The notes under the pieces are model-generated. The model saw only the letters and a list, made by a program, of their open reading frames with translations. It ran no database searches and had not been told where the DNA came from. This document shows, piece by piece, positions 20,301 through 31,555 of a stretch of 64,000 nt of DNA (positions are counted from its first letter, which is position 1; the number at the start of each line of letters is the position of its first letter). Both the position numbers and the translations under genes were made by a program. This DNA is from Adiantum capillus-veneris (lineage: Eukaryota > Streptophyta > Polypodiopsida > Polypodiales > Pteridaceae): the NCBI GenBank assembly GCA_014529385.2, contig CM043944.1:64934248-64998247 (forward strand). The letters are read 5' to 3'.

Positions 20301-20564
20301 GAATGGTCAAATGCTCCAATCCTTCATAGCAAATTAGTAAGTTAGCAAAAATTAGTCAAATTAGCAAGGGGTTAGTGAGAAATTAGAGTGTGTAAAAACA
20401 CACTTGGCGAGATACGGTTACACATTAGGGAATTATGAACACAATGCTTCATGCACACACATCCAAAATCCACAAAAACATAAACACACAAGTGAAATTA
20501 GTAGTGAAATTAGTGAGGGAACACATTCAATTATGCTACAATTACACTAGCGTAGGCCATCGTG

Positions 20565-20580
20565 CCCGGCAACGGCGCCA
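20565..20580 (-). promoter_or_regulatory. Primer-binding site, tRNA-Asp type
   Basis: On the minus strand TGGCGCCGTTGCCGGG lies three bases after the LTR end (CCCAACA). It complements the 3' end of plant tRNA-Asp over 16 bases. This primer is common in Athila/Tat-type Ty3 elements, whereas most copia elements use initiator Met. Confidence 0.75.
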
Positions 20581-20583
20581 AAT

Positions 20584-21296
20584 GTTGGGGGCTCCATCAT
20601 TGCAATAGCTCCAATGACCAACAAAATTGTCAATACGGAGGGATGAGCTAGCCGGCTAGGGCATGGAAACACTCACACAGGTAGTGACCTAATCGTGGTG
20701 ACAAAATGGTTAACTCTATGAGGTGAGCTTCTCAGCCTATGGAGAGCTAAGCCGCAATGAAGAGAAATCTCCACATCCACTTCTCTTCACCTCTAATCAA
20801 CCCAATCACACACACTACGATTGCAAGACGCACACAACACTAATTCTATCATGCAACACACTAATCGCAAACACACACACATAGATCTATCGAGCACCAC
20901 ACTCCAATCAAACCTACATGCACACACAAGCAACAGAGGGCAATCACACAAGATTAGAGAGAGATTAACCACTAATTAGTTACGATCTAGCTAATCTAAG
21001 CACCATAGGCAATCATAAGAAGCATGAGAGAGGCATAGTGAAAGAGAATGAATCATTGATTAGTGTTAATCAAGTCTCATGAGCAAGGAGAAGCTCAAGG
21101 ACTCCATAGACACACACCTCCAGAGCTTTCACCAAAGAGTGCTCTCAACCAATGATCTTGAGAACCCTAATTTCATTTACACACTGCCTATATATCTAGG
21201 GTAAAAATATGCAATGTCCAGGCGTCCAAGGACTTTAGGGCTCTACCACTTACTGAATCTGCAACCTAGGCACAGTAACTGACCTATTCTTTACAT
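20584..21296 (-). repeat. LTR of the minus-strand copia element (partial, split by Tat-B)
   Basis: The inner boundary at 20584 is set by TGTTGGGGGC (LTR end in reverse) adjoining the primer site. A TATA-like AGATATATAGG on the minus strand (about 21200-21188) supports promoter orientation. The outer part is interrupted at 21296 by Tat-B and may resume at 31560, possibly ending near 31585 where the minus strand reads TGTTACTGG. No second LTR copy is available to confirm the far end. Confidence 0.6.
21293..21296 (+). repeat. Target-site duplication ACAT (left, Tat-B)
   Basis: ACAT before TGAGTGGC and again at 31556-31559. Confidence 0.8.
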
Positions 21297-23380
21297 TGAG
21301 TGGCATAAAATGGTAACCATCTTTTTGCAACATTTTTAAGCCTATTCAACGTCCTCTTCCTCATATGTGTATATATTTTTCTACGCTATGAAGTTATCTA
21401 GAGTAAATTCCCCCTCTTTGTTTAACCTTTGTGGCGACACATACATTGTACTCTTCCCAAAAATGTCACCTTAGTCATATATTTATATTACCACCCTTTT
21501 CTTTTTTGCTTTGTAAATAAAATTAAGCATACAATAACCAATTATCTACCCCCAAACTTTCTTACCTCTTGTAAATTAGTAGTAGAAAAATAATATATCC
21601 ATCTTCCATCCCATATAGATAAATTACCATGGAAAATCAACTCTCCACTTGTCTTTACCAAAGATTATGGACCATCTCTACAAGTCTTCTATGCCCCCTA
21701 CATAGGTGGCCCAATATCTCTTAAGAATATACATATAGTTTTTCTCCTTTCAAAAAGACTCAAATTGTATATTCTTTTCACAAGAAAATAATATTGGGCA
21801 CACCTCTATTTGTTTAAGCATCATACCCTTTTGAAAAAGCATGATTCCCCTTGGATGCATACAAGCAAAGGGCCCATACAAGAAGACTTGGAAGCAAAAG
21901 GTTCCCTAGCCTAGTGTGGACCTTCCAAACCGAATTCCTTGGTGCATGGGTGTGAAGAATAGTCCAAATTCATATCAAACAGGTTGAGAAGGTCAAATTT
22001 TCCTTTTGAAGCATGTCATTCCAAGCTACAGGTAAAAAGTTATGGTCAAAATAGTGTAAATCTGTCAGATTCGCAGCAAAAGGGAACTGTAAATCAAGAG
22101 GGTGAGATATTATTTTGACCCTACTCATCTTCTAGAAGAGCAATGAGTGTTCAAGGTCACTTGCATGTGATGGGACCAACCTAAAGATGCTTTCTAAATG
22201 CCAAGATAGACAAGTTGAGATACCCGCAGGAGCCACCCGTAGGGCCTCATGGTGGGGCCCACCTACATTATGCACCCCTATGGAGCCTTCATGGTCTAAA
22301 ATGATATTTTTGGTGAATAAATAGTCCATTTTATGTCCAATATTCAATGAGTGGTCAAAGGACACTTAATTAGGGCTAATCACTCACCCTAATTAAGTGT
22401 AGCATAATCCCACTCCTACACAACTATAAATAGCCCCCCTTGGAGAGACTCAAGGACACACCTATATTTTCAACTTCATGTTGTTCTTGATCAATAGTAC
22501 AAAAAACCCCAACTCTCCCTCTTTCACATCCTCCCTCCTAACCCTCCTCTTTGATGGAAGTGCAACTCTATCCTCCACTCTTTCTATTTTACAATCTCTT
22601 ACTCCATCAACCCAATAAATTATTTGTAGCACCTCAATAACTTGTAAATACATCATGATCTCTCTCATGGTTATGTTAATGATCATTAAATCATCTTCAA
22701 AACATTCAAGTGTCGCAATTCATGATGGTTAGCCAGCGTCTGTCTTCCCCTTAAAAGGTGTGCGAGAAATCAAGTAAGTGTTCTATTCTCAATTTACCAT
22801 TGGTTTGTTTCTCCACACTTATTCAATTGGTCTAAAGAAATTTCTCACTCCAACTCTCTTTTGCTTCATTACATATGCATGTGGCTACCTCTCATGGTGA
22901 TTTTATTTGTGTCACGGCATTGCATAGATGGAGATGAGCTCTCTATGCAAAGTATGTTAGTTCGATGTAGGTGATTCTCTTGTGTGTTTGAGAGGCAAGT
23001 CTTGTGCGCATGATTTTTTGACGAGTGCTTGAGAGAGGAGGATTTTGGATGTATCATGGGTATTCTTATGGGGAGAAGGTGAATGCTATTCCACAAATTG
23101 CATATTTCATTTGATGCACGGCATTGGGTTGCATAATCCACGGCATTGGGTTGCATAATCGTTGATGGTGTCAAGTGTCCAAAGTGTATATAGAGTAAGG
23201 GGGTTTTCAAAGTGTGTTGCTTGAGTGGGTGAGTGCAAGTGTTATTTTGATTGGTTTCCTTCTCCACTCCCAAAAGAAGGTGGATCCCCAAGTAGTGTGC
23301 GTACCTCTTTACGAACATTTTGTGAGGGTAGGCCCATTGGTTTGGGTTTAGAGGACCCATTTTCAAAAGGCTCGCCCTCA
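21297..23380 (+). repeat. 5' LTR of Tat-B (2084 bp)
   Basis: TGAGTGGCATAAAATGG...GCTCGCCCTCA. TATAAATAG at 22425 is the likely promoter. Compared with the 3' LTR it has scattered substitutions and a local duplication (GGCATTGGGTTGCATAATC repeated near 23125-23160). Confidence 0.92.
22425..22433 (+). promoter_or_regulatory. TATA box of the Tat-B LTR
   Basis: TATAAATAG, conserved at 30622-30630 in the 3' LTR. Confidence 0.65.
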
Positions 23381-23385
23381 TAAAG

Positions 23386-23402
23386 TGGTGCCCCCATTGA
23401 GG
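23386..23402 (+). promoter_or_regulatory. Putative primer-binding site of Tat-B
   Basis: TGGTGCCCCCATTGAGG begins five bases after the 5' LTR. TGG is the expected start of a site pairing with a tRNA CCA end. I could not name the tRNA with confidence. Confidence 0.5.
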
Positions 23403-23433
23403 AACATATTTCCAATTTACCTTCAAATTTTTA

Positions 23434-23646
23434 GTGAATAATGGAGTTCCTATCTATCCATTTCATTTTGCACAACACATTAGAGTAAATGTTCACATAG
23501 ATAGAAAAGTCTTTTTCCAGCAACGCATTGTTTTTATGTTTGGTGCAGAAAAACTTAGAGAAATACTGGCATCACCCAATCCAATTATACTTCCAATCAT
23601 CAATTATGAAACTTCTTTTGATGTTCACGTGTTCATTTTGTTTTAA
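23434..23646 (+). CDS. Small leader ORF, copy 1 (unknown)
   Basis: A 70-residue frame starting MNNGVPIYPFHF and ending DVHVFILF, between primer site and gag. I do not recognise it. Its interest is that a second, frame-broken sequence 300 bp downstream (about 23741-23941) encodes clearly related residues: FGAEKLREILASPNP here against FGSTRLNEINASINP there, then LPIINYE against LPMIKYE and DVHVFIL against DVYIFIL. Protein similarity greater than DNA similarity suggests both once coded. It could be an old captured or duplicated leader peptide, or a N-terminal Gag extension. Its own ATG is used as start. No signal peptide or membrane segment is evident. Confidence 0.4.
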   Translation: MNNGVPIYPFHFAQHIRVNVHIDRKVFFQQRIVFMFGAEKLREILASPNPIILPIINYETSFDVHVFILF

Positions 23647-23740
23647 AAGCAGGAACAAGGAGTGGTGAAGGGGTGCTCAAGGGCCATATGAAGGAATGAG
23701 GTCTTCAAACCAACAACGAGGAGTAGCACATGAATCATGA

Positions 23741-23941
23741 TAAAAACAATGAACCTTTTAGGCCTATTGCTTGGTAATCCATTCACATAATCATTGCAAC
23801 TAAGTTTAGGTTTCAATCTATCATAAGGAGGATATTTGGATCCACTCGCCTCAATGAAATCAATGCTTCAATTAATCCATTTATGCTACCTATGATAAAG
23901 TACGAATTAACAATGGATGTGTACATCTTCATTTTAATGTA
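23741..23941 (+). pseudogene. Small leader ORF, copy 2 (diverged duplicate)
   Basis: In the frame containing RRIFGSTRLNEINASINP and KYELTMDVYIFIL the sequence parallels copy 1 nearly to its last residue and both end at a TAA at the same relative place. A TAA interrupts the N-terminal part, so only the C-terminal ~50 residues are open. It suggests an ancient tandem duplication in the element leader. Confidence 0.4.
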
Positions 23942-24023
23942 ATCAGATTTATAGTGTCAACAATCTTGTGCGGCCCGTAAGAGAAAAGTTTCTTGAATTT
24001 TTTTTTCAAAAAGTCTAAACAAA

Positions 24024-24722
24024 ATGTCAAGTTATTTTCCCACGTTTTATGCAAGAAGTGGGGAAGATGTGCAAGAGTTTCTTGATAACTTGGAGATGGC
24101 ACATCTCATATCCGGGAGGGATGAAGAGGAAGTAAAGCTACGAGCCTTCCCGTTGGTTCTAAAAGCAGAAGCTAAAGCATGGTATGAGACCTTGCAACCT
24201 CAAATCAAGTCCAAGTGGGAGAGACTGCGAGCAAGATTCCTCTCCAAGTTCGGGCAAGGTGATACTTCTGAAGGACTATGGAAATGTCTTATTGGATATA
24301 AGCAGGTATCACTTGAAGACTATCCCTCTTATGAAGCAACCTTTGTCAATCTATGGGGTAGGTGGGAGGCTACATTAGAAAATCATGGTGGTGCACCTAA
24401 CTTTCTAAAAAAAGAGAGATTCATGGTTGGCTTATATCCACTTTTAAAGGCTAAAGTAGATCTAAAATTCCCATCCACCTTCGAAGAAGCACGTGAGGTA
24501 GCCATCATTAAGTTTAGAAAACTACACTTCCAAGCACATAGAGCAAGGGGTTTGAATGAAGTGAGTGAGAGGGAGTCTTCACAAACCATGGAAGCACCAA
24601 TTAGGGCCCCTCTTGCACAATCTTCACAAATAGGAGATAACTCTCAACAAGAGGTTTTACAAAGGCTAACTCAACAGCTTGAGAACCTCACTCTGAATCT
24701 AGTACATGGCCTACCTCAATAA
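24024..24722 (+). pseudogene. gag: Tat-B gag capsid region
   Basis: Starts MSSYFPTFYARSGEDVQEFL, followed by the Retrotrans_gag domain: FPLVLKAEAKAWYETLQPQI, RFLSKFGQGD, FLKKERFMVGLYPLLKAKV. This ATG is preferred because it directly precedes the conserved opening F-G-EDV-EFL. A glutamine-rich tail ends at TAA 24720-24722; a TGA follows about 34 bases later in the same frame. The zinc knuckle lies beyond both stops, still in frame. Gag assembles the cytoplasmic particle in which reverse transcription takes place. Confidence 0.88.
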
Positions 24723-25255
24723 CGACAACCAAGAGAAGGGAATCGCAATCAATGAAGACAAGCTCAAGAGTTGCGATGTTGGAATTGCAATGAAATGGGC
24801 CATGGCATGAACAATTGTCCACATACAAGGCGACTTCCGGGAGACATATATCCCCCCAGACCGCCTCCTCTCACTGTGCAGCAAGAACTAGCTCAAGGCG
24901 CACAAATCCTTCGTCAACCACCACCACCAGCAAATATACCTGGACCCGTCCCACATGAGGAGGAAGAAAGAGGAGTCAACATCATCAAGCTAGAAGAGGT
25001 AATAGATGAGCATACTCTAAACTTTGATGTTATGCCGGCAAAAAAACGTACAAGAGCACATGATAAGGATGAAGACATGAGAAGTGAAGGAACAAATTCA
25101 GCCAGAAGGGACAAGAAGAAGAAGTCAAAGATGGAAGAAGCTGAAAGTAGCAGGAAGAAAAGATCAAGGTGAAGGGAAATTGGTATCAACGACTTCCCAT
25201 TGGGAAAGGAGCTAGAGCCCTACAACATCCTGGAGGATTTACAAACCCAAAAGCC
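24723..25255 (+). pseudogene. gag: Tat-B gag zinc knuckle and linker
   Basis: Same frame as the capsid after two stops. Contains CWNCNEMGHGMNNC (CX2CX4HX4C, about 24777-24818), then a proline-rich segment and a lysine/arginine-rich linker. TGA at 25170-25172 is followed in frame by NDFPLGKELEPYNILEDL, matching Tat-A, so homology continues until a frameshift near 25255. Confidence 0.83.
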
Positions 25256-27658
25256 AACATTTCATGGCCTCAACTTCTAAACCTAACAGCCAAAGTAAGA
25301 AGGCAATGGCCAAAGTTGGTAAGTACAAGAATTCCAAAGAAGAAAGCAAATCTTTCCATTAAGGTTGTGGCATCAAAGCTACAAAAAGATGTGGAACCCA
25401 TTGTGGATGCTTACATAAAGGGTAAAAAGGTGTCTAATGTATATGTTGATGGTGGAGCTCAAATGTGTGTGATCACGGAAAAATCAATGAATAGGTTAGG
25501 GCTTGAAATTACAAAGTCCTCTAATTGTCAAGCTAGGCTAGCCAACAACTCAAGTGTGAAGTGTTTGGGGATCATTGAAAATGTAAAAGTCTCTGTATGT
25601 AACATAGATGCACGAGTGGATATGTATGTCATGCCAGCTAAGGGGGAGGGCTATCCCATCATCCTAGGGAGGCCTTGGCTCATTGCTATGAATGCAGATC
25701 AAAAATGGGGAAGTGGTCGTTTGATTCTTAAGAAGGGTCAACTGGTGGTGTATGATTGGCGAGAAGGAAAGCAACTAGATATCAACTATGAAACCACGGC
25801 AGATGAAGAGAGCGAGGAGGAGAGTCCTTACTCAAGTGATGAGGAAACATCAACCAGTGCATCAACCAGTGAAGCGGAGTCTTCTTTGGAGGTAATGGGA
25901 ATTGTATTTAACACCAACACCCAAGATGTTTCCGTAGAAGAGAAGCCAACAGACAATCACACACGAGGGGATGAAAGATTCCACCACCTTGAAGAAGGAT
26001 TTGAGAAGATGCTTGCAAAAGATCTTACTTGTGAGGAGAAGAGGTCCTACATCAATATGTTAAGAAGGTATCCGAATTTGTTTATCACTGACTACTCACA
26101 AATAAGAGGTGTAGATGTAATAGAGCATCGAATTGAATTGAAACCAGGGACCAAACCCGTGGCTCAAAAGTTAAGGCGACTAGGATCTATGCAACAAAAG
26201 GCTCTCCTACAAGAAGTGAATCGACTCTTGAAGGCTGGCTTCATCTATCCAGTATCCAACTCCAAATGGGTATCACCTATTGTAGTCACTCCCAAGAAGA
26301 ATGGTAAGTGGAGGGTCTGCGTGGATTACAAACCCCTCAATGCTGCGACAAAGAGGGACCACTTCCCTCTCCCTTTCCAGGATGAAATTTTGAATGAAGT
26401 AGCAGGTCATGAATGCTACACTGTGTGTGATGGGTATTCAGGATATTTTCAAATTAGAATAGCAGAAGAGGACCAACCAAAAACCACCTTCATCACACCT
26501 TGGGGATGTTTTGCATTCAGAGTAATGTCTTTTGGGCTCACCAATTCTCCTAGCACCTTCATGAGATTCACAATATTTGTATTTCAACCATTTTTTGGAA
26601 AATCTATAAGAGTCTTTATGGATGATTTCTTTATTTATAGTTGTAGATCACTTCACTGCCAAAAGATTGAAGAGGGGCTTAAGAGGCTCCATCAATTTGG
26701 GGGACAACTCAACCTAGAGAAGTGTCATATCGGTGAATCTCAGGTGGTTTTGCTAGGCCATGTGGTTTCTTCACAAGGAATTCAAGTGGATCCCTGTAAA
26801 GTAGAGGCCCTTTTGTCATTATCTCCACCAACAACAACTAAGGAGCTAATGACCTTCAACCACAAAGTGAGGTACATGTCTCGCTTCATCCATCTCCTAG
26901 CAGAAGCCATCGCCCCTTTGCATAGGTTGGCAAACCAATCTACATTTGAATGGGGGAGGGAACATGCAAAATGTTTTGAGGAAGTGAAGGGCATTCTTAG
27001 CTCTCTCCCAATCCTAATGCCACTAGATCCAAAGGAGACCTACTATGTCACTCCAAGTGTAGGTTTCGAAGCAATTGGTGTTGTTTTGATGCAAAAAGAT
27101 ACTAAAACATCATACATGAGGCCGATCTATTTTGCAAGCAAGGTGATGACTCTGGCCGAGAAGGGATACACTGAAATGGAGAAAGTGGTCTTTGCAATCT
27201 TGTTTGTGGTAAGGAAGTTTCGATCGTATCTTCTTCTTGTGCCATATTTTTTTCTCACCTTAGAGCATAATCTACCATATGTAGTACAACACATTAGCCT
27301 CTCATCTAGAATAGCAAAGTGGGTGCTTGAACTCCAAGAATTTGAATACACTTTCCTTGTAGAAGATAGCACAAGAGTAGGACTTGCAGACATTCTCACC
27401 TACAAAGTGAGAGAAAGGGAAGGATCACGACTACAAAGAGAGGAAGGCTCAAAACAGTTCAAAGTGAAGGAGATTGATAATGCCCATACTTTATGCTTTG
27501 ACGGAGCTTATCAATTCCAACAAGACAAAGCAGCAGGGGGGATCATCATTTTGAACCCACAAAAGGAGGTAATGGTTAGAAAAGGTATCACTCTACCCAA
27601 TGTTCACTCTAACAATGAGGCTGAGTATGCTGCTCTAACCCTTGGGTTAGAAGAATGA
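25169..27658 (+). pseudogene. pol: Tat-B protease, reverse transcriptase, degenerate RNase H, start of second RNase H
   Basis: The long pol frame. Protease: YVDGGAQMCVITEKSM (Asp near 25447) and ILGRPWL. RT: SKWVSPIVVTPKKNGKWRVC, VDYKPLNAATKRDHFPLPF, YSGYFQIRI, FGLTNSPSTF and catalytic VFMDDFFIYS (about 26615). RT-RNase H connection: RYMSRFIHLLAEAIAPL. The Ty3-type RNase H reads VTPSVGFEAIGVVL where a catalytic Asp is expected, so it is degenerate. A second RNase H begins at CFDGAYQFQ (about 27497) with NNEAEYAALTLGLEE, then TGA at 27656-27658. The ATG at 25169 is not a biological start: the first ~28 residues are out of frame with the family, and Pol would normally be a Gag fusion. Confidence 0.9.
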
Positions 27659-27880
27659 AAAGAATTAGACATACAAAGACTTATTATAAAAGGTGATTCT
27701 TTGCTAGTGGTCAGGCAAATCCAAGGGACTTGGAGGTGCAAGAATCGTACATTGTTTGAGTGGCTTAGTAGTGTAAGCTTTGATGAAGGGTTTTAAAGCA
27801 ACACAGGTACAACACATTGTGAGAACTCATAACAAGGAAGCAGACTTACTCACAAATGAAAAGCTTCAAATGGCGGTATG
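27659..27880 (+). pseudogene. pol: Tat-B second RNase H, C-terminal part
   Basis: After the TGA the same frame gives ELDIQRLIIKGDSLLVVRQI with the third acidic residue, then a frameshift near 27790 and RTHNKEADLLTNEK with the last one (about 27834). Together with the preceding segment the D-E-D-D set of the archaeal-type RNase H is complete although split by lesions. Confidence 0.75.
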
Positions 27881-28310
27881 AGGTGTGAAACTATATGAAC
27901 CCAAATATCAAGGTCAAGAGGAGCTAAAAGACATTATTTTCTTTCTACAAGCAGGTGAGTGTCCCAAACACTTAGACAAGGTGCAAAGACATAGACTAGT
28001 TAAGAAGGCCACATCTTACCAGTTGATCGGGGATGATTTATATCACAAAGAGAAAGATTTGGTCTTGAGGAGAGTACTAGGTGTGCAAGAGATAGAGAAA
28101 ATTCTTCTTTCATGTCATGATGATGTCTGTGGTGGTCACTTTTCTCAAGATATTACAAGTAGGAAGATTTTACAAGCAGGGTTTATTTGGCTGAGCTTGC
28201 ATCGTGATGTCCAATATTGGTGTAAGGCATGTAAGCAATGCCAAATTGTTGGGGATAGACGACTAACATATGAGCCTTGAGTCCCAATAATATCTTATGG
28301 CCCTTTTGAA
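27881..28310 (+). pseudogene. pol: Tat-B integrase zinc-binding domain
   Basis: Contains CHDDVCGGHFSQDI, then RKILQAGFIWLSLHRDVQYW and CKACKQCQ, the HHCC module. The frame stops at TGA 28278-28280; ISYGPFEK follows in frame and is then interrupted. Compared with Tat-A, the stretch holding WGID, the first catalytic Asp, is deleted at about 28314. Confidence 0.8.
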
Positions 28311-29044
28311 AAGTAGGTCCCCTACCTCGTACTTCTACAGGAAAGGTTTTCATCATCATGAGTGTTGACTACATGACACGATGGGCGGAAGCAACAAGCA
28401 CAACCCGAATCACAGCTGAAGAGGTATCAAAGTTTATTTTTGATCATATTTGTAGTAGGTTTGGAACACCCCTAGAAATCTTATGAGATCGAGGCCCGGG
28501 TTTTAGGGTTGACCTTCTGAATGATCTCTTGAGGAGGTTAAAAGTGAAACACCTGCATTCCACACCCTACTATCCTCAATGCAATGGATTGGTGGAAAAA
28601 GTGAATGGAATGATATGTAAGATCATTTCTAAGCAGGTTGTGGACCGTCCTAATGATTGGGATCGCCATTTGACGGCTGCTCTTTGGGCGTATAGGACAT
28701 CTTTCAAGGTATCTACCCAATTCACCCCTTTTCATCTAGTTTATGGACAGGAGGCACTTCTCCCCATTGAGGTAGAGCTCTCAAGCTTGCGCGTTCTTGC
28801 AAGAGTGGCAAAAAAACCAAAAGTGGTTCTACATGAAAGGATCTTAGATATCCAACGACTTGAGCTAGATAGAGAAGAGTCCATTGATCACTACATCACC
28901 AAAGCGGGAAGCCAAAGGGACAAAATCGACAAGAAGCTCAAGGGGAAAGGATTGAAGGAAGGTATGTTGGTCTTCGCTATGATAACCGACTTGATACTCG
29001 ACTTGACAAAAAGTTTTTGCAAAGATGGGAGGGACCTTTCATGA
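28311..29044 (+). pseudogene. pol: Tat-B integrase core
   Basis: Resumes in another frame at GPLPRTSTGKVFIIMSVDYM, then FGTPLEIL-stop-DRGPGF (TGA replaces Ser before the second Asp) and STPYYPQCNGLVEKVNGM with the catalytic Glu. Later motifs LWAYRTSFKVSTQFTPFHLVYG match Tat-A. The frame ends at 29044 after a shift near 28975. First Asp absent, so no strand-transfer activity. Confidence 0.83.
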
Positions 29045-29325
29045 TAAAAACAAAGTTTGGAAATGGTAGTTATAGATTAGCAGATTTATCAGGAAAACTC
29101 CACAAGACCAGAGTCAATGGATGGAGATTAAAGCCCTACTTTCAACGTATCAATCCGTTGATAGGAAGTCATCTGCCTACATCGTCTAAGCTCCAAATTG
29201 GCATGGCTCCCTTCGCCTTGGCAAATGCTCCACCTATTTTTAAAGTTTTGACGTGCAAAGAAGAACCAGCCTTGGAATCTGAGCATACCCAAGGCAACCC
29301 TCCCATCTCCCATTTATGGGATTGA
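28975..29325 (+). pseudogene. pol: Tat-B integrase C-terminal module
   Basis: RWEGPFMIKTKFGNGSYRLA followed by KTRVNGWRLKPYFQRINP is the GPF/Y-type module, as in Tat-A. A short non-conserved tail ends at TGA 29323-29325. No chromodomain. Confidence 0.78.
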
Positions 29326-29475
29326 GGTAATGAAAAGCAGGTCTAATGGAGTAAAAGAGTGCATGTCGCTCCTCCTATTAAAAAAAAAAGAGGAAAAAGG
29401 GAAAAGAAGAAGAAGAAGAAGAAGAAGAATAGAAAGAAGCAACACCGTCCTCCTAAAGATATAAATATCTCTAGG
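29326..29475 (+). repeat. Purine-rich spacer with (AAG)n
   Basis: Contains an AAG/GAA microsatellite (about 29403-29432) between the pol end and the polypurine tract. No coding function proposed. Confidence 0.7.
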
Positions 29476-29492
29476 CTTGGGGGAGGGCTAAT
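29476..29492 (+). promoter_or_regulatory. Polypurine tract of Tat-B
   Basis: CTTGGGGGAGGGCTAAT directly before the 3' LTR; the GGGGGAGGGCTAA core is identical to Tat-A. Confidence 0.85.
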
Positions 29493-31555
29493 TGAGTGGC
29501 ATAAAATGGTAACCATCTTTTTGCAACATTTTTCAGCCTATTCAACGTCCTCTTCCTCATATGTGTATATATTTTTCTACTCTATTAAGTTATCTAGAGT
29601 AAATTCCCCCTCTTCGTTTAACCTTTGTGGCAACACATACATTGTACTCTTCCCAAAAATGTCACCTTAGTCATATATTTATATTACCACCCTTTTCTTT
29701 TTTGCTTTGTAAATAAAATTAAGCATACAATAACCAACTATCTACCCCCAAACTTTCTTACCTCTTGTAAATTAGTAGTAGAAAAATAATATATCCATCT
29801 TCCATCCCATATAGATAAATTACCATGGAAAATCAACTCTCCACTTGTCTTTACCAAAGATTATGGACCATCTCTACAAGTCTTCTATGCCCCCTACATA
29901 GGTGGCCCAATATCTCTTAAGAATATACATATAGTTTTTCTCCTTTCAAAAAGACTCAAATTGTATATTCTTTTCACAAGAAAATAATATTGGGCACACC
30001 ACTATTTTTTAAAGCATCATACCCTTTTGAAAAAGCATGATTCCCCTTGGATGCATACAAGCAAAGGGCCCATACAAGAAGACTTGGAAGCAAAAGGTTC
30101 CCTGGCCTAGTGTGGACCTTCCAAACCGAATTCCTTGGTGCAAGGGTGTGAAGAATAGTCCAAATTCATATCAAACATGTTGAGAAGGTCAAATTTTCCT
30201 TTTGAAGCATGTCATTCCGAGCTACAGGTAAAAAGTTATAGTCAAAATAGTGTAAATCTGTCAGATTCGCAGCAAAAGGGAACTGTAAATCAAGAGGGTG
30301 AGATCTTATTTTGACCCTACTCATCTTCTAGAAGAGCAATGAGTGTTCAAGGTCACTTGCATGTGATGGGACCAACCTAAAGATGCTTTCTAAATGCCAA
30401 GACAGACAAGTTGAGATACCCCGCAGGAGCCACCCGTAGGGCCTCATGGTGGGGCCCACCTACATTATGGACCCCTAAGGAGCCTTCACGGTCTAAAATG
30501 ATATTTTTGGTGAATAAATAGTCCATTTTATGTCCAATATTCAATGAGTGGTCAAAGGACACTTAATTAGGGCTAATCACTCACCCTAATTAAGTGTAGC
30601 ATAATCCCACTCCTACACAACTATAAATAGCCCCCCTTGGAGAGACTCAAAGACACACCTATATTTTCAACTTCATGTTGTTCTTGATCAATAGTAGAGA
30701 AAACCCCAACTCTCCCTCTTTCACATCCTCCCTCTTAACCCTCCTCTTTGGAGGAAGTGCAACTCTATCCTCCACTCTTTCTATTCTACAATCTCTTACT
30801 CCATCAACCCAATAAATCATTTGTAGCACCTCAATAACTAGTAAATACATCATGATCTCTCTCATGGTTATGTTAATGATCATAAAATCATCTTCAAAAC
30901 ATTCAAGTGTCGCAATTCGTGATGGTTAGCCAGCATCTGTCTTCCCCTTAAAAGGTGTGCGAGAAATCAAGTAAGTGTTCTATTCTCAATTTACCATTGG
31001 TTTGTTTCTCCACACTTATTCAATTGGTCTAAAGAAATTTCTCACTCCAAATCTCTTTTGCTTCATTACATATGCATGTGGCTACCTCTCATGGTGATTT
31101 TATTTGTGTCACGGCATTGCATAGATGGAGATAAGCTCTCTATGCAAAGTGTGTTAGTTCGATGTAGGTGATTCTCTTGTGTGTTTGAGAGGAAAGTCTT
31201 GTGCGCATGATTTTTTGATGAGTTCTTGAGAGAGGAGGAGTTTGGATGTATCATGGGTATTCTTATGGGGCGAAGGTGAATGCTAATCCACAAATTGCAT
31301 ATTTCATTTGATGCATGGCATTGGGTTGCATAATCGTTGATGGTGTCAAGTGTCCAAAGTGTATATAGAGTAAGGGGGTTTTCAAAGTGTGTTGCTTGAG
31401 TGGGTGAGTGCAAGTGTTATTTTGATTGGTTTCCTTCTCCACTCCCAAAAGAAGGTGGTGCCCCAAGTAGTGTGCGTACCTCTTTACGAACATTTTGTGA
31501 GGGTAGGCCCATTGGTTTGGGTTTAGAGGCCCCATTTTCAAAAAGCTCGCCCTCA
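29493..31555 (+). repeat. 3' LTR of Tat-B (2063 bp)
   Basis: Termini as in the 5' LTR. It differs by scattered substitutions and lacks the small duplication near 23125-23160. Confidence 0.92.

Larger units (their letters stand above)
17225..21296 (-). mobile_element. Minus-strand Ty1/copia retrotransposon, defective and truncated
   Basis: Read right to left: LTR portion with TATA motif (21296-20584), tRNA-Asp primer site, leader, gag remnant with zinc knuckle, GAG-pre-integrase, integrase, reverse transcriptase (YVDD) and part of RNase H. This is copia order (integrase before RT). Missing parts: most of the Gag N-terminus, the protease active site, the end of RNase H and the downstream LTR. 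The upstream LTR was split by Tat-B at 21296/31556, so part of it probably lies beyond 31560. Confidence 0.85.
21297..31555 (+). mobile_element. Tat-like Ty3/gypsy retrotransposon Tat-B (10.3 kb)
   Basis: Both LTRs present (21297-23380 and 29493-31555, TGAGTGG...CGCCCTCA), flanked by ACAT. Interior order: primer region, leader with a duplicated small frame, gag, protease, RT, degenerate RNase H, second RNase H, integrase, polypurine tract. Related to Tat-A in protein and in the polypurine core but with a different LTR. Several stops and frameshifts and the loss of the first integrase Asp show it is inactive. It inserted into the LTR of the minus-strand copia element and is therefore younger than it. 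Confidence 0.92.

Noticed and set aside
22132-23426. Minus-strand frames in the Tat-B 5' LTR, repeated in the 3' LTR (30377-31589)
   Set aside because: Present twice only because the LTR is duplicated; no domain, and frames differ between copies by stops and indels.
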